Origin: Herbaspirillum sp. 3R11
GTDB lineage: Bacteria; Pseudomonadota; Gammaproteobacteria; Burkholderiales; Burkholderiaceae_D
Length of the DNA: 64,000 bases
Reading direction: 5' to 3'
Assembly (NCBI RefSeq): GCF_004563925.1
Contig: NZ_SPNJ01000001.1
Location: forward strand, 1,240,001-1,304,000
Part shown: one piece after another, positions 1 to 8,253 of the stretch
Numbering within the stretch: the stretch's first letter is position 1
Layout: each line of letters opens with the position of its first letter
Translations under genes and position numbers: made by a program
Notes under the pieces: generated by a model
Seen by the model: the letters and a program-made list of their open reading frames with translations, nothing else
What the model was told of the DNA's origin: nothing
The model's database searches: none

Positions 1-96
1 TCCTTCCGCCGTGAGCGTCTGCTCGATGACTTCCGCATCCCGGCCATGGGGCGCCAGGATGAGGATGCGCTCCTCCAGCGGAAGATTAATCGGCAT
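1..96 (-). CDS. Histidine kinase, N-terminal fragment (cut by window edge)
   Basis: Only the first 32 codons are inside the window. The readable N-terminus contains ERILILAPHGRDAEVI, which resembles the opening of the sensor or hybrid histidine kinases that often accompany KaiC-type ATPases in proteobacteria. The ATG lies inside the last codons of the upstream kaiC-like gene, giving an 11-bp overlap, so the two genes are very probably co-transcribed and translationally coupled. The kinase assignment rests on this short stretch and on the neighbour alone; no catalytic box is visible. Confidence 0.6.
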   Translation of the reverse strand, partial: MPINLPLEERILILAPHGRDAEVIEQTLTAEG

Positions 97-1765
97 CGGT
101 TGCCATGATGGGAGTTTTGCCGCGATAAGTCGGCAATCCGCTCATGATGCCTTCGAAGTCCTGTAGCGCCTCGCCCACCTGCAGACCGTGGCTGGGACTG
201 AGCCGAAATTCGTGGATGGAGCGAGGATGATTGCTGGTGCGGCTCTTGATCACCGATATGGCGCTGGCGATATCGCCGCGCGCCTCGAAAAAACGGAACA
301 TCAGGATGGTGTCGCTGAGATAGCTGAGGTCGACTTCGGAACGCACTTCGCCGACCAGGCCATGCTGACCCAGCACCAGCAGCGTGGTGACGCCTTGCTG
401 GCTCAGGTAGGACAGCATCTCGTGCATTTGCAGTAGCAGATATTTTTCACCCGGCATCGCTTGCAGGTAAGCATTCAAGCTGTCGATCACTGCGAAACTG
501 CGATCCTCGTTCTCGACCGCGTTGCGCACCGTCGCGGCGAATTCGCCCGGCGACATTTCAGCGGGATTGATCTGGTGCAACTTGAGGCTGCCGTCGGTCA
601 GATGCGGCGTGATATCCATGCCCAGCGCACGGGCGCGGCTCATCAGCGTTCCAAGGCCTTCGTCGAACAGGTAATAGGCAGCACGTTCGCCGCGCTGCAA
701 GGCGGCCAGCGCACAGCGCAGCGCCGTGGTGGTTTTGCCTACGCCGGACGGGCCGCTCAGCAAGGTGTTGGTGCCGCGCGCCAGGCCTCCGCCCAGCAGC
801 GTGTCCAGCGCCGCTACGCCGGTGCTGGTCATCTGGTCTTCGAATTCCGTGAAATGTTCGGCTGCCACCAGACGAGGGAACACATGCATGCCGCCGGTCT
901 TGAGGACAAAGTCATGATAGCCGCCGGTGAAGCTGATGCCGCGCATCTTGATCACGCGGAGGCGCCGCCGCTCGGAACCGAAATCCTGGGCCAGCTGTTC
1001 CAGGCTGATCACGCCGTGGGCGATACTGTGCAACTGCAGGTCGCCGGCTTCGGAGGTGCGATCGTCAAGCATCAGCACAGTGCACTTGCGCGTCGAAAAG
1101 AAGTGCTTCAACGCCAGGATCTGGCGCCGGTATCGCAGCGGATTCTGCGCCAGCAGCCGCATCTCCGACAAGCTGTCGAAAATAATGCGGGCAGGCTTCA
1201 GCTCATTAACGCGTGCAATCACGCTCTTGACTGTTTCGCCCAGCTCGATTTCCGACGGATGAAGGATGGACTGCTGGAAATCGGGATTGAGATCTGCTTC
1301 GTCGATCAGTTCGTAGAGCGACAAACCGTCCAGCGACCAGCCGTGCGACGCGGCGACCGCGCGCAATTCCGTGGCCGTTTCCGACAGCGTGATGTAGAGA
1401 CCGGATTCGCCGTGCTTCAGTCCCTCCAGCAGGAACTGCAAGCCAAAGGTGGTCTTGCCCGTTCCCGGCGTGCCTTCGACCAGATACAGGCGGTCGCGCG
1501 TCATGCCGCCGCCCAGGATGGTATCCAGTCCGGCAATGCCGGTCGAGGATCGGAATGAAATGGGATCTGGAGCGCGATCCGGTGTGAGGTGGTTTTGTTG
1601 TGTATCCATCACGTCGATATCGTTAGGTTGTGATGATCGGGCAGATGCCGCGACCGCTTTTTTTATGCTTCCAACTGTAGCAGTAGGCCCATTTTTCGCC
1701 CTGTCAGATGACCCCTGAATCTTTTGTAAGACATTTTGAAGTCGCCCCGCTAACGCAGGCGGCAT
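86..1765 (-). CDS. kaiC: KaiC-type double RecA-like ATPase
   Basis: The 559-residue protein has two RecA/KaiC domains. The first (about residues 70-300) carries Walker A GTPGTGKTT, and the second (about 310-545) carries GPSGVGKTT and Walker B VIDSLN. KaiC is the autophosphorylating ATPase of the cyanobacterial clock. No kaiA or kaiB is visible here, so a role as a signalling ATPase coupled to the kinase encoded just downstream is more likely than a true oscillator. The C-terminal segment reads IKSRTSNH where the clock protein has its Ser/Thr phosphosites, so that cycle cannot be assumed. The start is uncertain: ATG at 1765 adds 52 residues without recognisable homology, while an in-frame ATG at 1609 gives 507 residues beginning just before the conserved TGIAGLDTILGGG. 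Neither has a good ribosome binding site. Confidence 0.88.
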   Translation of the reverse strand: MPPALAGRLQNVLQKIQGSSDRAKNGPTATVGSIKKAVAASARSSQPNDIDVMDTQQNHLTPDRAPDPISFRSSTGIAGLDTILGGGMTRDRLYLVEGTPGTGKTTFGLQFLLEGLKHGESGLYITLSETATELRAVAASHGWSLDGLSLYELIDEADLNPDFQQSILHPSEIELGETVKSVIARVNELKPARIIFDSLSEMRLLAQNPLRYRRQILALKHFFSTRKCTVLMLDDRTSEAGDLQLHSIAHGVISLEQLAQDFGSERRRLRVIKMRGISFTGGYHDFVLKTGGMHVFPRLVAAEHFTEFEDQMTSTGVAALDTLLGGGLARGTNTLLSGPSGVGKTTTALRCALAALQRGERAAYYLFDEGLGTLMSRARALGMDITPHLTDGSLKLHQINPAEMSPGEFAATVRNAVENEDRSFAVIDSLNAYLQAMPGEKYLLLQMHEMLSYLSQQGVTTLLVLGQHGLVGEVRSEVDLSYLSDTILMFRFFEARGDIASAISVIKSRTSNHPRSIHEFRLSPSHGLQVGEALQDFEGIMSGLPTYRGKTPIMATDAD

Positions 1766-1907
1766 AAGGCTTTTGACTTTTACGCAATTTGCGGCGATTT
1801 ATGCGACCGCTATCGCATGCCCGTCGGAATGCATTACTATCGACATGTGCAAATTTCAGGAATTTTGACGTTCAGAATTCCTACTCACCACATTAACAGA
1901 TGTTGAA

Positions 1908-2324
1908 ATGACAACACAAACAACAATGACGACAAGCGTTTCGAGCATGGCGGATCACGCCGACGCGTCCGGCCTGCATATCTTGGTCGTGGAGGACAAT
2001 CTGGATTCCCAGCAACTGGTCTGCGAGCTGCTCGCGGCGCTGGGTCATCGTGCCGAAGGCGTCGGCAGTGCCGAAGAGGCCCTGGTCGAACTGGAGCAGC
2101 AGGCCTTCGACGTGCTGTTCACCGACGTCAGCCTGCCGGGCATGTCCGGCATCGAACTGGCCAAGCGCACCAGCGAAAAAACGCCTTCGCTGAAAATCAT
2201 TTTCGCCTCCGGCTACGGCGCGCAGATCAGCAAGAACATCGGCCCCGGCACGTTCTCATTGCCCAAGCCTTACGACATCGATCAGTTGCAAGACATCCTC
2301 GACAACATCGGCAAGCAATTGTAG
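1908..2324 (+). CDS. Single-domain CheY-like response regulator
   Basis: This 138-residue protein is one receiver domain with a roughly 20-residue Ser/Thr-rich leader. The acidic pocket (VVEDN), the phospho-acceptor Asp (FTDVSLPGMSG) and the conserved Lys (LPKPY) are present, so it should be phosphorylatable. There is no output domain. It is divergent from the kaiC-like/kinase pair and followed by a strong hairpin terminator and then by a histidine kinase gene, so it could be the partner of either kinase. It probably acts by protein-protein interaction in the cytoplasm. Confidence 0.9.
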   Translation: MTTQTTMTTSVSSMADHADASGLHILVVEDNLDSQQLVCELLAALGHRAEGVGSAEEALVELEQQAFDVLFTDVSLPGMSGIELAKRTSEKTPSLKIIFASGYGAQISKNIGPGTFSLPKPYDIDQLQDILDNIGKQL

Positions 2325-2335
2325 TAAGCCGACAG

Positions 2336-2363
2336 TAAAACAGCGCCGCGCGGCGCTGTTTTA
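2336..2363 (+). terminator. Perfect palindrome, intrinsic terminator of the response regulator
   Basis: A perfect 28-bp palindrome has arms TAAAACAGCGCCGC and its complement, with a GC-rich core and a flanking TTTTA. It begins 11 bp after the response-regulator stop codon, as expected for a Rho-independent terminator. It also sits directly in front of the next gene, so it could attenuate read-through into the sensor kinase. Confidence 0.8.
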
Positions 2364-2365
2364 TC

Positions 2366-3511
2366 GTGCCGTTTCAGCTTCAGGAGAACACTATCAATAC
2401 CTTGGAACAACTCGCCATCCTGGTCGAGCAGAATCGTGAATCACTGCTCACACGCTGGCGCAGCATGGTGCGGGCTCTGCCGTCCGCGCGCAATCTCAGC
2501 ATTCCGACCTTGAACGATCATGTACCGGCCTTGCTGGACGAGATCGCGCTGGCCTTCCGCCGCAATTCCGACGAATCGATCGCCGAAGTGCTGGCCGACG
2601 GCACTCCGCCCGAGCACGGCCTGCAGCGCCTTCACAACGGCTATCTGATCGAGGAAGTCGTGGCCGAATACAATCTGCTGCGCGGCTGTATTCATGATCT
2701 GGCCGGGACGCATCAGATCAACCTGCAAGGCAAGCCGTTTCACGTCATCAACCTGGTATTCGACAGCGCCATCGGGCTGGCGGTGCAGACCTTCTCCGTC
2801 AATCGTGCGCTCGAAGTGCAGCGCCGCCGGGAAGAGTATCTGTCCTTCATCGCACACGATTTGCGCACACCGCTCAATGCCGTTGCACTCGCATCCAAGG
2901 TGCTGGAAGCATCGTTCGACAAGATCGAAGACCCGCGCGCGGCGCGCATGCTCAAAGTCTTGCAGCGCAATGTGCAAAGCATGTCGGGACTGGTGGCCAA
3001 GGTCATCGAGGAAAACGACAGCATGAAAACCGAGAGCGGCGTCAAGCTGGAGCGTCGCAACATCGATCTGTGGCCGCTGGTGGAGAGCATGGTCTACGAC
3101 CTCAATCCGGTCGCCGGCACCGGCAGCACGCGACTGCTCAATGACGTACCTGAAGAACTCGTCATTTACGCCGACGCCAATCTCTTGCGCCGCATGATGC
3201 AGAACCTGATCGCCAACGCCATCAACCATACACCGCAGGGCGAGGTGGTTATCGGGGCTGCGCCCACGGCAGACGGCAACGGCATCGAGTGCTGGGTCAG
3301 CGATAACGGCATGGGTATCTCGAAGGACCGCATGGACCTGATTTTTGAAAAGTTTGAAACCGAGACCAAAGAGCAGGGCGGACTCGGCCTCGGTCTGGCG
3401 ATCTTCAAGACCTTCGTGGAGGCGCATGAAGGCAGCTTTGACGTCGCCAGCGAACTCGGCAAGGGCTCGCGCTTCAGCTTCATCCTGCCGAACCGGACCG
3501 AGCGCCGCTAG
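2366..3511 (+). CDS. Sensor histidine kinase with RsbRD-type N-terminus
   Basis: The protein of about 380 residues has an RsbRD-like N-terminal helical domain (about residues 10-150), a HisKA box FIAHDLRTPLNAV (about 165) and a HATPase domain with N-box NLIANAINHT, G1 SDNGMGIS and GGLGLGLAI. It lacks transmembrane segments and is therefore probably a cytosolic kinase. The start is unclear. The GTG at 2366 lies directly after the terminator and has no ribosome binding site. An AGGAG at 2382-2386 is six bases before an in-frame ATC (2393) and fifteen before an in-frame TTG (2402). The true protein is therefore probably 9 to 12 residues shorter and may use a rare start codon. A role in stress signalling is inferred from the RsbRD domain only. 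Confidence 0.88.
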   Translation: MPFQLQENTINTLEQLAILVEQNRESLLTRWRSMVRALPSARNLSIPTLNDHVPALLDEIALAFRRNSDESIAEVLADGTPPEHGLQRLHNGYLIEEVVAEYNLLRGCIHDLAGTHQINLQGKPFHVINLVFDSAIGLAVQTFSVNRALEVQRRREEYLSFIAHDLRTPLNAVALASKVLEASFDKIEDPRAARMLKVLQRNVQSMSGLVAKVIEENDSMKTESGVKLERRNIDLWPLVESMVYDLNPVAGTGSTRLLNDVPEELVIYADANLLRRMMQNLIANAINHTPQGEVVIGAAPTADGNGIECWVSDNGMGISKDRMDLIFEKFETETKEQGGLGLGLAIFKTFVEAHEGSFDVASELGKGSRFSFILPNRTERR

Positions 3512-3595
3512 CTTCTCATTTTCTTTTCCTTCTCCAAACGACAACGCGGAGCTGCGCCAGGCGCAGACTCCGCGTTTTTCGTTGGCGGCTGACTT

Positions 3596-5086
3596 TTACT
3601 TGAATGGAATCCGTCGGCGGCGACGCACCGTGACCACGGCCACCACAATCAACAACAGCAGCAGAACCGCCACGCCGATGGCCGGCGCGATGAACGGCTG
3701 CAGTCTGGCCAGTACCGGCTGCTCGCCGCCTTTGCGCGCCTGGGCGACATAGGCTTCGCTCACCTGGACCTCCGGATTGCCGTATTGCTTGAGCACGTAG
3801 TTCGAGATCAGCGCGATCTGCCGGTCCGTCAACGGATTGACGTAGGAATGCGCATCGAAGCGCGGCATCAGGATTTCGTTGTCGCCGACCTTGCGCTCGA
3901 CGCCGTACAGGATGGCCGACACCAGGTTGGCCGGATTGCGCGCGCCGGTCGTCGTATTGTGGAACAGCGACGGATAATCCTGGCCGCTGCTGCCTGAACC
4001 GGAGGCTGCATGGCAGCTGGCGCAATAACCGCTGAACAGCACGGCGCCGCTGTTGAGGCTGTTGTGCTCGTTGGGGCCGTTCGTGCCGCGCAGCGCCGAC
4101 TCATCGCTGGCCGCCTTGCCGTAGCTGTAGGCCGGCTGCGCCTGGGCGCGGTCGCGCACCGGCGGCACCGTGCGCAGGTAGACGACGATCGCGGCGACGT
4201 CGTCATCGCGCAAATGCTGGAAGCTGTTGGTGACCGCTTCAGCCATCGCGCCGCCGGCCTGGCCCTTGCCTTCGGCATGGCCGGTTTTCAGGTATTGCAC
4301 CAGTTCGGCATCGCTCCAGCCGCCCACGCCGCTGACCTTGTCGGAGGTGATATTGGGCGCATGCCATGAACCCAGCGGTGCGCCGGCCAGTGCCGAGCCG
4401 CCTTTTTCACCCATCAGAAAATTACGCGGCGTATGGCAGGCGCTGCAATGCGCCAGGCCTTCGGCCAGGTATTGGCCGCGGTTGATTTGCTGCGACTTCG
4501 CGGCATCGGGAACGAAGCGTTTGGTGTCGAGGAAAATGGCGTTCCACGCCAGCATCGACATGCGTACATTGAACGGGAAGGGCAGGCTTGTCTGGCTGGC
4601 GGCCGGAGTGTCGACCGGCTCGACGGCCTGCATGAAGTAGCTGTACAGCTTGTGCACGTCGCCATCGGTCAGCATGGCGTAACTGGTATACGGCATGGCC
4701 GGATACAGATGGCTGCCGTCGGCGCGCACGCCTTCGCGCAGGGCGCGAGAAAACTGCGCCTCGGTGTAGTTGCCGATGCCGGCGGTTTTCGACGGCGTGA
4801 TGTTGGTGGCGTAGATCGTGCCCAGTGGCGACTCGATCGCATAGCCGCCGGCGTACGGCTTGCCGGCCGGCGCGGTGTGGCAGGCCATGCAGTCGGCGGC
4901 GATCGCCAGGTAGCGACCGGCCTCGATGTCGTTCTTGGCGGAGCCGACCTGGCCTGAAGACGATGTGGCAGTCGCCGGGGCAGGCGGTTTGGTCAGCGAC
5001 TGTTCCTGGGCATGTGCGGCGGATAAGCCGGCCATCGACAGCAAGGAGAGAAGAAGCGCGGAGCAAAGACGGGTGCAGGCAGTCAT
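3596..5086 (-). CDS. Membrane-anchored triheme cytochrome c subunit of FAD sugar dehydrogenase
   Basis: The protein of about 496 residues begins with a Sec signal peptide (LLSLLSMAGLSAAHAQ) and contains three heme c motifs, CMACH, CSACH and CASCH, each in its own cytochrome c domain. A single hydrophobic segment near the C-terminus (APAIGVAVLLLLLIVVAVVT) is followed by a basic tail, placing the hemes in the periplasm. Such subunits pass electrons from the flavin subunit to quinone in gluconate, sorbitol and glucose dehydrogenases. The gene follows the GMC subunit with its start codon overlapping or abutting that gene's stop. Three consecutive ATG codons occur at 5092, 5089 and 5086; AAGGG just upstream is best spaced for the last. 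Confidence 0.93.
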   Translation of the reverse strand: MTACTRLCSALLLSLLSMAGLSAAHAQEQSLTKPPAPATATSSSGQVGSAKNDIEAGRYLAIAADCMACHTAPAGKPYAGGYAIESPLGTIYATNITPSKTAGIGNYTEAQFSRALREGVRADGSHLYPAMPYTSYAMLTDGDVHKLYSYFMQAVEPVDTPAASQTSLPFPFNVRMSMLAWNAIFLDTKRFVPDAAKSQQINRGQYLAEGLAHCSACHTPRNFLMGEKGGSALAGAPLGSWHAPNITSDKVSGVGGWSDAELVQYLKTGHAEGKGQAGGAMAEAVTNSFQHLRDDDVAAIVVYLRTVPPVRDRAQAQPAYSYGKAASDESALRGTNGPNEHNSLNSGAVLFSGYCASCHAASGSGSSGQDYPSLFHNTTTGARNPANLVSAILYGVERKVGDNEILMPRFDAHSYVNPLTDRQIALISNYVLKQYGNPEVQVSEAYVAQARKGGEQPVLARLQPFIAPAIGVAVLLLLLIVVAVVTVRRRRRIPFK

Positions 5087-5088
5087 CA

Positions 5089-6741
5089 TCATCCCTTCGC
5101 CAGCATCTTGCCGATGTCGTCGGCGGCGCGCAGTCCCAGCGCCGCCATGCTCAGCGTGCTGTTGACCACACTGGCCGAGGGCATGGCGCCGCCACCCGGC
5201 AGCCACAGGTTGGCGTGGTCGTGCGCGCGGCAATTGCCGTCCACCACCGAGTCTTTCGGATCGCTGCCCATGATCACGCCGCCCATGACGTGGTTGTTGG
5301 CATTGAGGCTGGTGGTGATGTTGAACTCCACCGCACCGAACAGCTGGCCGATGTGTTCCAGTTGCTTGTGCGCCGCTTCGGCGCCTTTGCGCACGTAGTC
5401 GCCGACGTCGTAATAGATGTCCGGGCAAGCCAGGCCCAGCGGATCCTTGCGCGTCTTGCTCAGCGTCAGGCGGTTGTGTGCTTCCGGCAGCGGTTCCAGG
5501 CTGATCGACAAGTCCACGCCGAAGGCCGCGCGGCGACGGATCTCGTCGTCCAGCTCAGGGCCGACCAGGCCCAGTTTCAACGCCTGTTGCGTGGCCGGAC
5601 CGACGCGCGTGATGTTGTTGAGGATCATCTTGTTGGACGAGTACTCCGCACGCGACGCGCCATCGCGCGGCCCCACCAGGCAGCTGCTCTGCGCCGGGCC
5701 GCGACCGGTCCAGATCGGTTCGTTGGCAAGGAAGGTGCAATGGAAACCGGAGTGATCCATCATGTTGCGGCCGACCTGGTCGGACGAGTTGGCCAGACCG
5801 TTCGGATTGGCGGCATTCGCGGCCAGCAGCAGCAGGCGCGGCGTCTCGATGCCGTTGCAGGCGAATACGAATGCTTTTGCCGTCGCCTTGTGCGGCTTCT
5901 TGCCGGCGTCGTACCAATAGGCGGCGGTGACGCGGTTGTTCTGGTCGGTGTCGACCTTGAACACCACCGCCTCGGACAGCACTTTCGCGCCTTTCATTTC
6001 AGCGCGCTGGACGTGGTGGATGCCGTTGTACATCGCGCCGATCGGGCAGATCGGCTGGCAATTATTGTTGCCGCAGCAGGTCGGACGGCCCTGCCACGGA
6101 CGCGTGCTGCGACCCTGCGGAATCGGCACCGAGTTGTAGCCGTGTGGATTCACCACCTCGGCAAAACGCGTGTCGCCATAGCCCCACGGCACCATGTCCA
6201 TCGGATACGGCTTGCTGCGTTCGCTGGGCGATTGCCGGCTCGGATCGTTCGGTCCGGCTACGCCCATTTCTTCTTCGGCGCGGCAGTAATACGGCTCCAG
6301 CTCTTCATACGAAATCGGCCAGTCACGGCCGACGCCATAGGTCGACTTCATCTTCAGGTCGACCGGCAGGTGACGCCAGCAAGACGCCGCCCAGTGCCAG
6401 GTGGTGCCGCCGACCGTACGCAGGTAACCCTGCTGAAAACCGTTGCCGTCCGGACCGGACAGCGCGATGTAGTCGTTCTTGGGGAAGTACAGCGGCGCCG
6501 GCGCGTTGGGCGCCTGCGGATAGAGGCCCTGATAGTCCGAGCCGACACGGTTTTCAAACGGCATGTTGCGCCAGTTCTCGACCGCTTGTGCACGTTCGAT
6601 GCGCAAGCCGGCTTCCAGCATCAGCACCGAATAGCCTTGGGTCACGAGTTGATCGGCGATCATCGCGCCGACTACGCCGGATCCGACGATGACGACGTCG
6701 GCCGTGGCATCGCCATCGGCAGTAAAGAGTGGTTGTTTCAT
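5089..6741 (-). CDS. GMC-family FAD-dependent sugar/polyol dehydrogenase, catalytic subunit
   Basis: This 550-residue flavoprotein has an N-terminal Rossmann FAD motif (VIVGSGVVGAMIADQL) and the GMC C-terminal region with the catalytic Asn-His (NANNHVMGG). A cysteine cluster CCGNNNCQPICPIG has the C-x4-C-x3-C spacing that carries a 3Fe-4S cluster in FAD-dependent glucose dehydrogenase of Burkholderia, so direct electron transfer to the cytochrome subunit is expected. The start is the ATG overlapping the stop codon of the upstream small subunit (ATGA). It has no signal peptide and is presumably exported together with the Tat-bearing small subunit. The substrate (glucose, sorbitol, gluconate or another polyol) cannot be told from sequence. 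Confidence 0.93.
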   Translation of the reverse strand: MKQPLFTADGDATADVVIVGSGVVGAMIADQLVTQGYSVLMLEAGLRIERAQAVENWRNMPFENRVGSDYQGLYPQAPNAPAPLYFPKNDYIALSGPDGNGFQQGYLRTVGGTTWHWAASCWRHLPVDLKMKSTYGVGRDWPISYEELEPYYCRAEEEMGVAGPNDPSRQSPSERSKPYPMDMVPWGYGDTRFAEVVNPHGYNSVPIPQGRSTRPWQGRPTCCGNNNCQPICPIGAMYNGIHHVQRAEMKGAKVLSEAVVFKVDTDQNNRVTAAYWYDAGKKPHKATAKAFVFACNGIETPRLLLLAANAANPNGLANSSDQVGRNMMDHSGFHCTFLANEPIWTGRGPAQSSCLVGPRDGASRAEYSSNKMILNNITRVGPATQQALKLGLVGPELDDEIRRRAAFGVDLSISLEPLPEAHNRLTLSKTRKDPLGLACPDIYYDVGDYVRKGAEAAHKQLEHIGQLFGAVEFNITTSLNANNHVMGGVIMGSDPKDSVVDGNCRAHDHANLWLPGGGAMPSASVVNSTLSMAALGLRAADDIGKMLAKG

Positions 6742-7403
6742 GTTTTTGCTTTTGGTTCGGGTGTGCCGGTAGTGGCGGGAGCCGGGGCAGGCGCAGGAGC
6801 GACAGGAGCAGACACGCGAATTGCAGGCGGCGCCTTGGTCCACCACAGCGGGCCGTAATTGCAGTAGGTCGGCACGGTCTGGCCGTCCGACACCGGCTGG
6901 TACATCAGCGCTTCGGCGTACGACACCACGACGGCTTGTTTGCCTTTGCCGATGGTGCCGGTGTACCAGGCCGCAACGATGGCCAGCGTCAGGTCGCGCA
7001 ATCCGGCGTCGGTAGCAGCAGCCAGCAAGGCTTTTGGCTCCTGGCCGTCTTGCAGCAACGCGCCGAGGCGCGACGACTGCGCGGCGAAATCAGGATAAGT
7101 CTTGCGCATGGCCGCTTCGATCCTCACGCCGGTATCGGTCTTCAGGTCGGCGTGGCCGGTGATGCGTTTGGAGAAGTTGAGGAAGGCGAGTGCTTCAGGA
7201 CTTGGCGGTGGCGGCGCCGCAGCCGGAGCGGCGGGCGTCTGCGCATTGCTGAACAGCGGGTTGCTCCAGAAGCCGGCTTCGGCAACCAGCGCTGCGAGAC
7301 CGATCAGGATATGGCGCCGGCTGATACCGCCGGTCAGTTTGACTTTGCCGACTGTCGCGGGGGACTGGTCGGGAGCCGGAGATGATGAAGAAGGTGGCTT
7401 CAT
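6738..7403 (-). CDS. Small (gamma) subunit of FAD sugar dehydrogenase, Tat-exported
   Basis: The 221-residue protein has a twin-arginine signal (SRRHILIGLAALVAEAG, about residues 28-45), a Pro/Ala-rich linker and a domain matching the sorbitol/glucose dehydrogenase small subunit (conserved AWYTG, YAEALMYQPV, PTYCNYGPLWW). In known three-subunit FAD dehydrogenases this subunit is needed for folding and export of the catalytic subunit by a hitch-hiker mechanism. It is the first gene of the three-gene operon and overlaps the GMC gene by four bases. The tail after about residue 190 is another Pro/Ala-rich low-complexity stretch. Confidence 0.9.
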   Translation of the reverse strand: MKPPSSSSPAPDQSPATVGKVKLTGGISRRHILIGLAALVAEAGFWSNPLFSNAQTPAAPAAAPPPPSPEALAFLNFSKRITGHADLKTDTGVRIEAAMRKTYPDFAAQSSRLGALLQDGQEPKALLAAATDAGLRDLTLAIVAAWYTGTIGKGKQAVVVSYAEALMYQPVSDGQTVPTYCNYGPLWWTKAPPAIRVSAPVAPAPAPAPATTGTPEPKAKT

Positions 7404-7488
7404 GAAGCGGCTCTTTTGCTGGGTGGTGTGACCTGGCGCATGTGAATTCCTGCGATTTCTTATTGGCGGGGATTGCGTAATGATATCA

Positions 7489-7504
7489 ATGTTAGCGCTA
7501 ACAT
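7489..7504. promoter_or_regulatory. LacI/GntR-type operator palindrome upstream of the sugar dehydrogenase operon
   Basis: ATGTTAGCGCTAACAT is a perfect 16-bp palindrome with the central CG and TGTTA/TAACA arms typical of LacI-family operators. It lies 85 bp upstream of the small-subunit start codon and next to a possible -10 (TATCAT on the minus strand). No LacI-family gene is present in the window, so the regulator must be elsewhere. Confidence 0.65.
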
Positions 7505-7590
7505 GCTTGCGGCGTTTTGAAACATGTCTTTATTGCAAAGTATTCACTGACCTGCAGGAGTGTCGGGGGAAGAAAGATGTGAAGAGAACT

Positions 7591-7788
7591 TCAGCCGTCG
7601 CTTTGCGGCGCGTCGCCATCGAAAACGCGGAAGGCTTCATCTTCATGCGCAGGCGGTGCTGCGGGAGCGGTGCCTTTCACGGGAGCCGGATGCGTCTGCG
7701 GCGTCTTGCCGGGATGGACGTCCTCAAGTTCGGCGTGGCGCTGGGCGCGACGGGCTTGCTCATGCAATTGATGGGAGGTATGGGACAT
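7591..7788 (-). CDS. Small hydrophilic protein of unknown function (65 aa)
   Basis: I do not recognise this protein. It is hydrophilic, His-, Ala- and Pro-rich (begins MSHTSHQLHEQARRAQ, ends FRVFDGDAPQSDG) and has no membrane segment. The start is supported by AAGGAG seven bases before the ATG. It lies downstream of another small gene on the same strand and of that gene's hairpin terminator. Opposing reading frames in the same stretch lack a ribosome binding site. Confidence 0.6.
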   Translation of the reverse strand: MSHTSHQLHEQARRAQRHAELEDVHPGKTPQTHPAPVKGTAPAAPPAHEDEAFRVFDGDAPQSDG

Positions 7789-7838
7789 GGCTGCTCCTTG
7801 CTGAAGCATCGAAATAAATCCGATGCCCGAAATGAAAC

Positions 7839-7857
7839 GGCGGCCGGGAAGGCCGCC
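7839..7857 (-). terminator. Hairpin terminator after the small gene at 7903-8091
   Basis: Arms GGCGGCC and GGCCGCC flank a five-base loop. On the minus strand the hairpin is followed by GTTTCATTT, a weak U-rich run. It lies about 45 bp after the stop codon of the upstream minus-strand gene. Confidence 0.55.
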
Positions 7858-7902
7858 ATTGTGCTCAACAACTTGAAATGGCTGCCGCCAATCAACTTCG
7901 AA

Positions 7903-8091
7903 TCAGGACGGAGTGCCTGCTTCCGCCTTCTCGGCGACATCGGCAAAGCCGTCGACGCCTTCAATGCCGGCAATGCGCAGGGCAGTGCGATGACGGACCT
8001 GTTCCGCCTCCAGATCACTGTCGTTCCTGGCGGCGTCCTGCTGGACATCCTTGGCGTTCGGTGCGGTTTTGTTCGGTTGGGATTTCGACAT
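7903..8091 (-). CDS. Small hydrophilic protein of unknown function (62 aa)
   Basis: This is a 62-residue hydrophilic protein (MSKSQPNKTAPNAKDVQQDA at the start) of no family I can name. A strong GAGGAG seven bases before the ATG decides the start and supports that the gene is real. One copy of the conserved bipartite 29-bp element lies 113 bp upstream, pointing at it and back to back with the copy serving dodecin. That context suggests a stress-inducible small protein. Confidence 0.65.
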   Translation of the reverse strand: MSKSQPNKTAPNAKDVQQDAARNDSDLEAEQVRHRTALRIAGIEGVDGFADVAEKAEAGTPS

Positions 8092-8204
8092 GGCGGTTCT
8101 CCTCAAGGGTGCAATGAAAAAAGCTGCGGGCAAATGAAGCTGCGGGCGCATTGGACGCAATGCGCGACTGAAGCCAAGTCTAGTTTTGCATCCCCGCCGC
8201 CGCC

Positions 8205-8233
8205 ATCGGCGTGCGCCGCATACGCCTGTAAGA
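8205..8233 (-). promoter_or_regulatory. Bipartite 29-bp element, copy G (toward 7903-8091)
   Basis: On the minus strand the left box is TCTTACAG, then exactly 11 bp, then GCACGCCGAT. It lies 113 bp upstream of the small gene starting at 8091. It is divergent from copy D, with 20 bp between the two left boxes. Confidence 0.6.
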
Positions 8234-8253
8234 CGAACGGCAACCGCAGTTTC

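Noticed and set aside
1703-1731. Possible eighth copy of the 29-bp element on the minus strand upstream of the alternative kaiC start
   Set aside because: The left box is TCTTACAA and the right box matches the consensus at only about five of ten positions, so it is not distinguishable from chance.
4825-6858. 677-codon open frame antisense to the GMC dehydrogenase
   Set aside because: It is the opposite-strand shadow of a high-GC gene: His/Arg/Ala-rich, without a family match or ribosome binding site.
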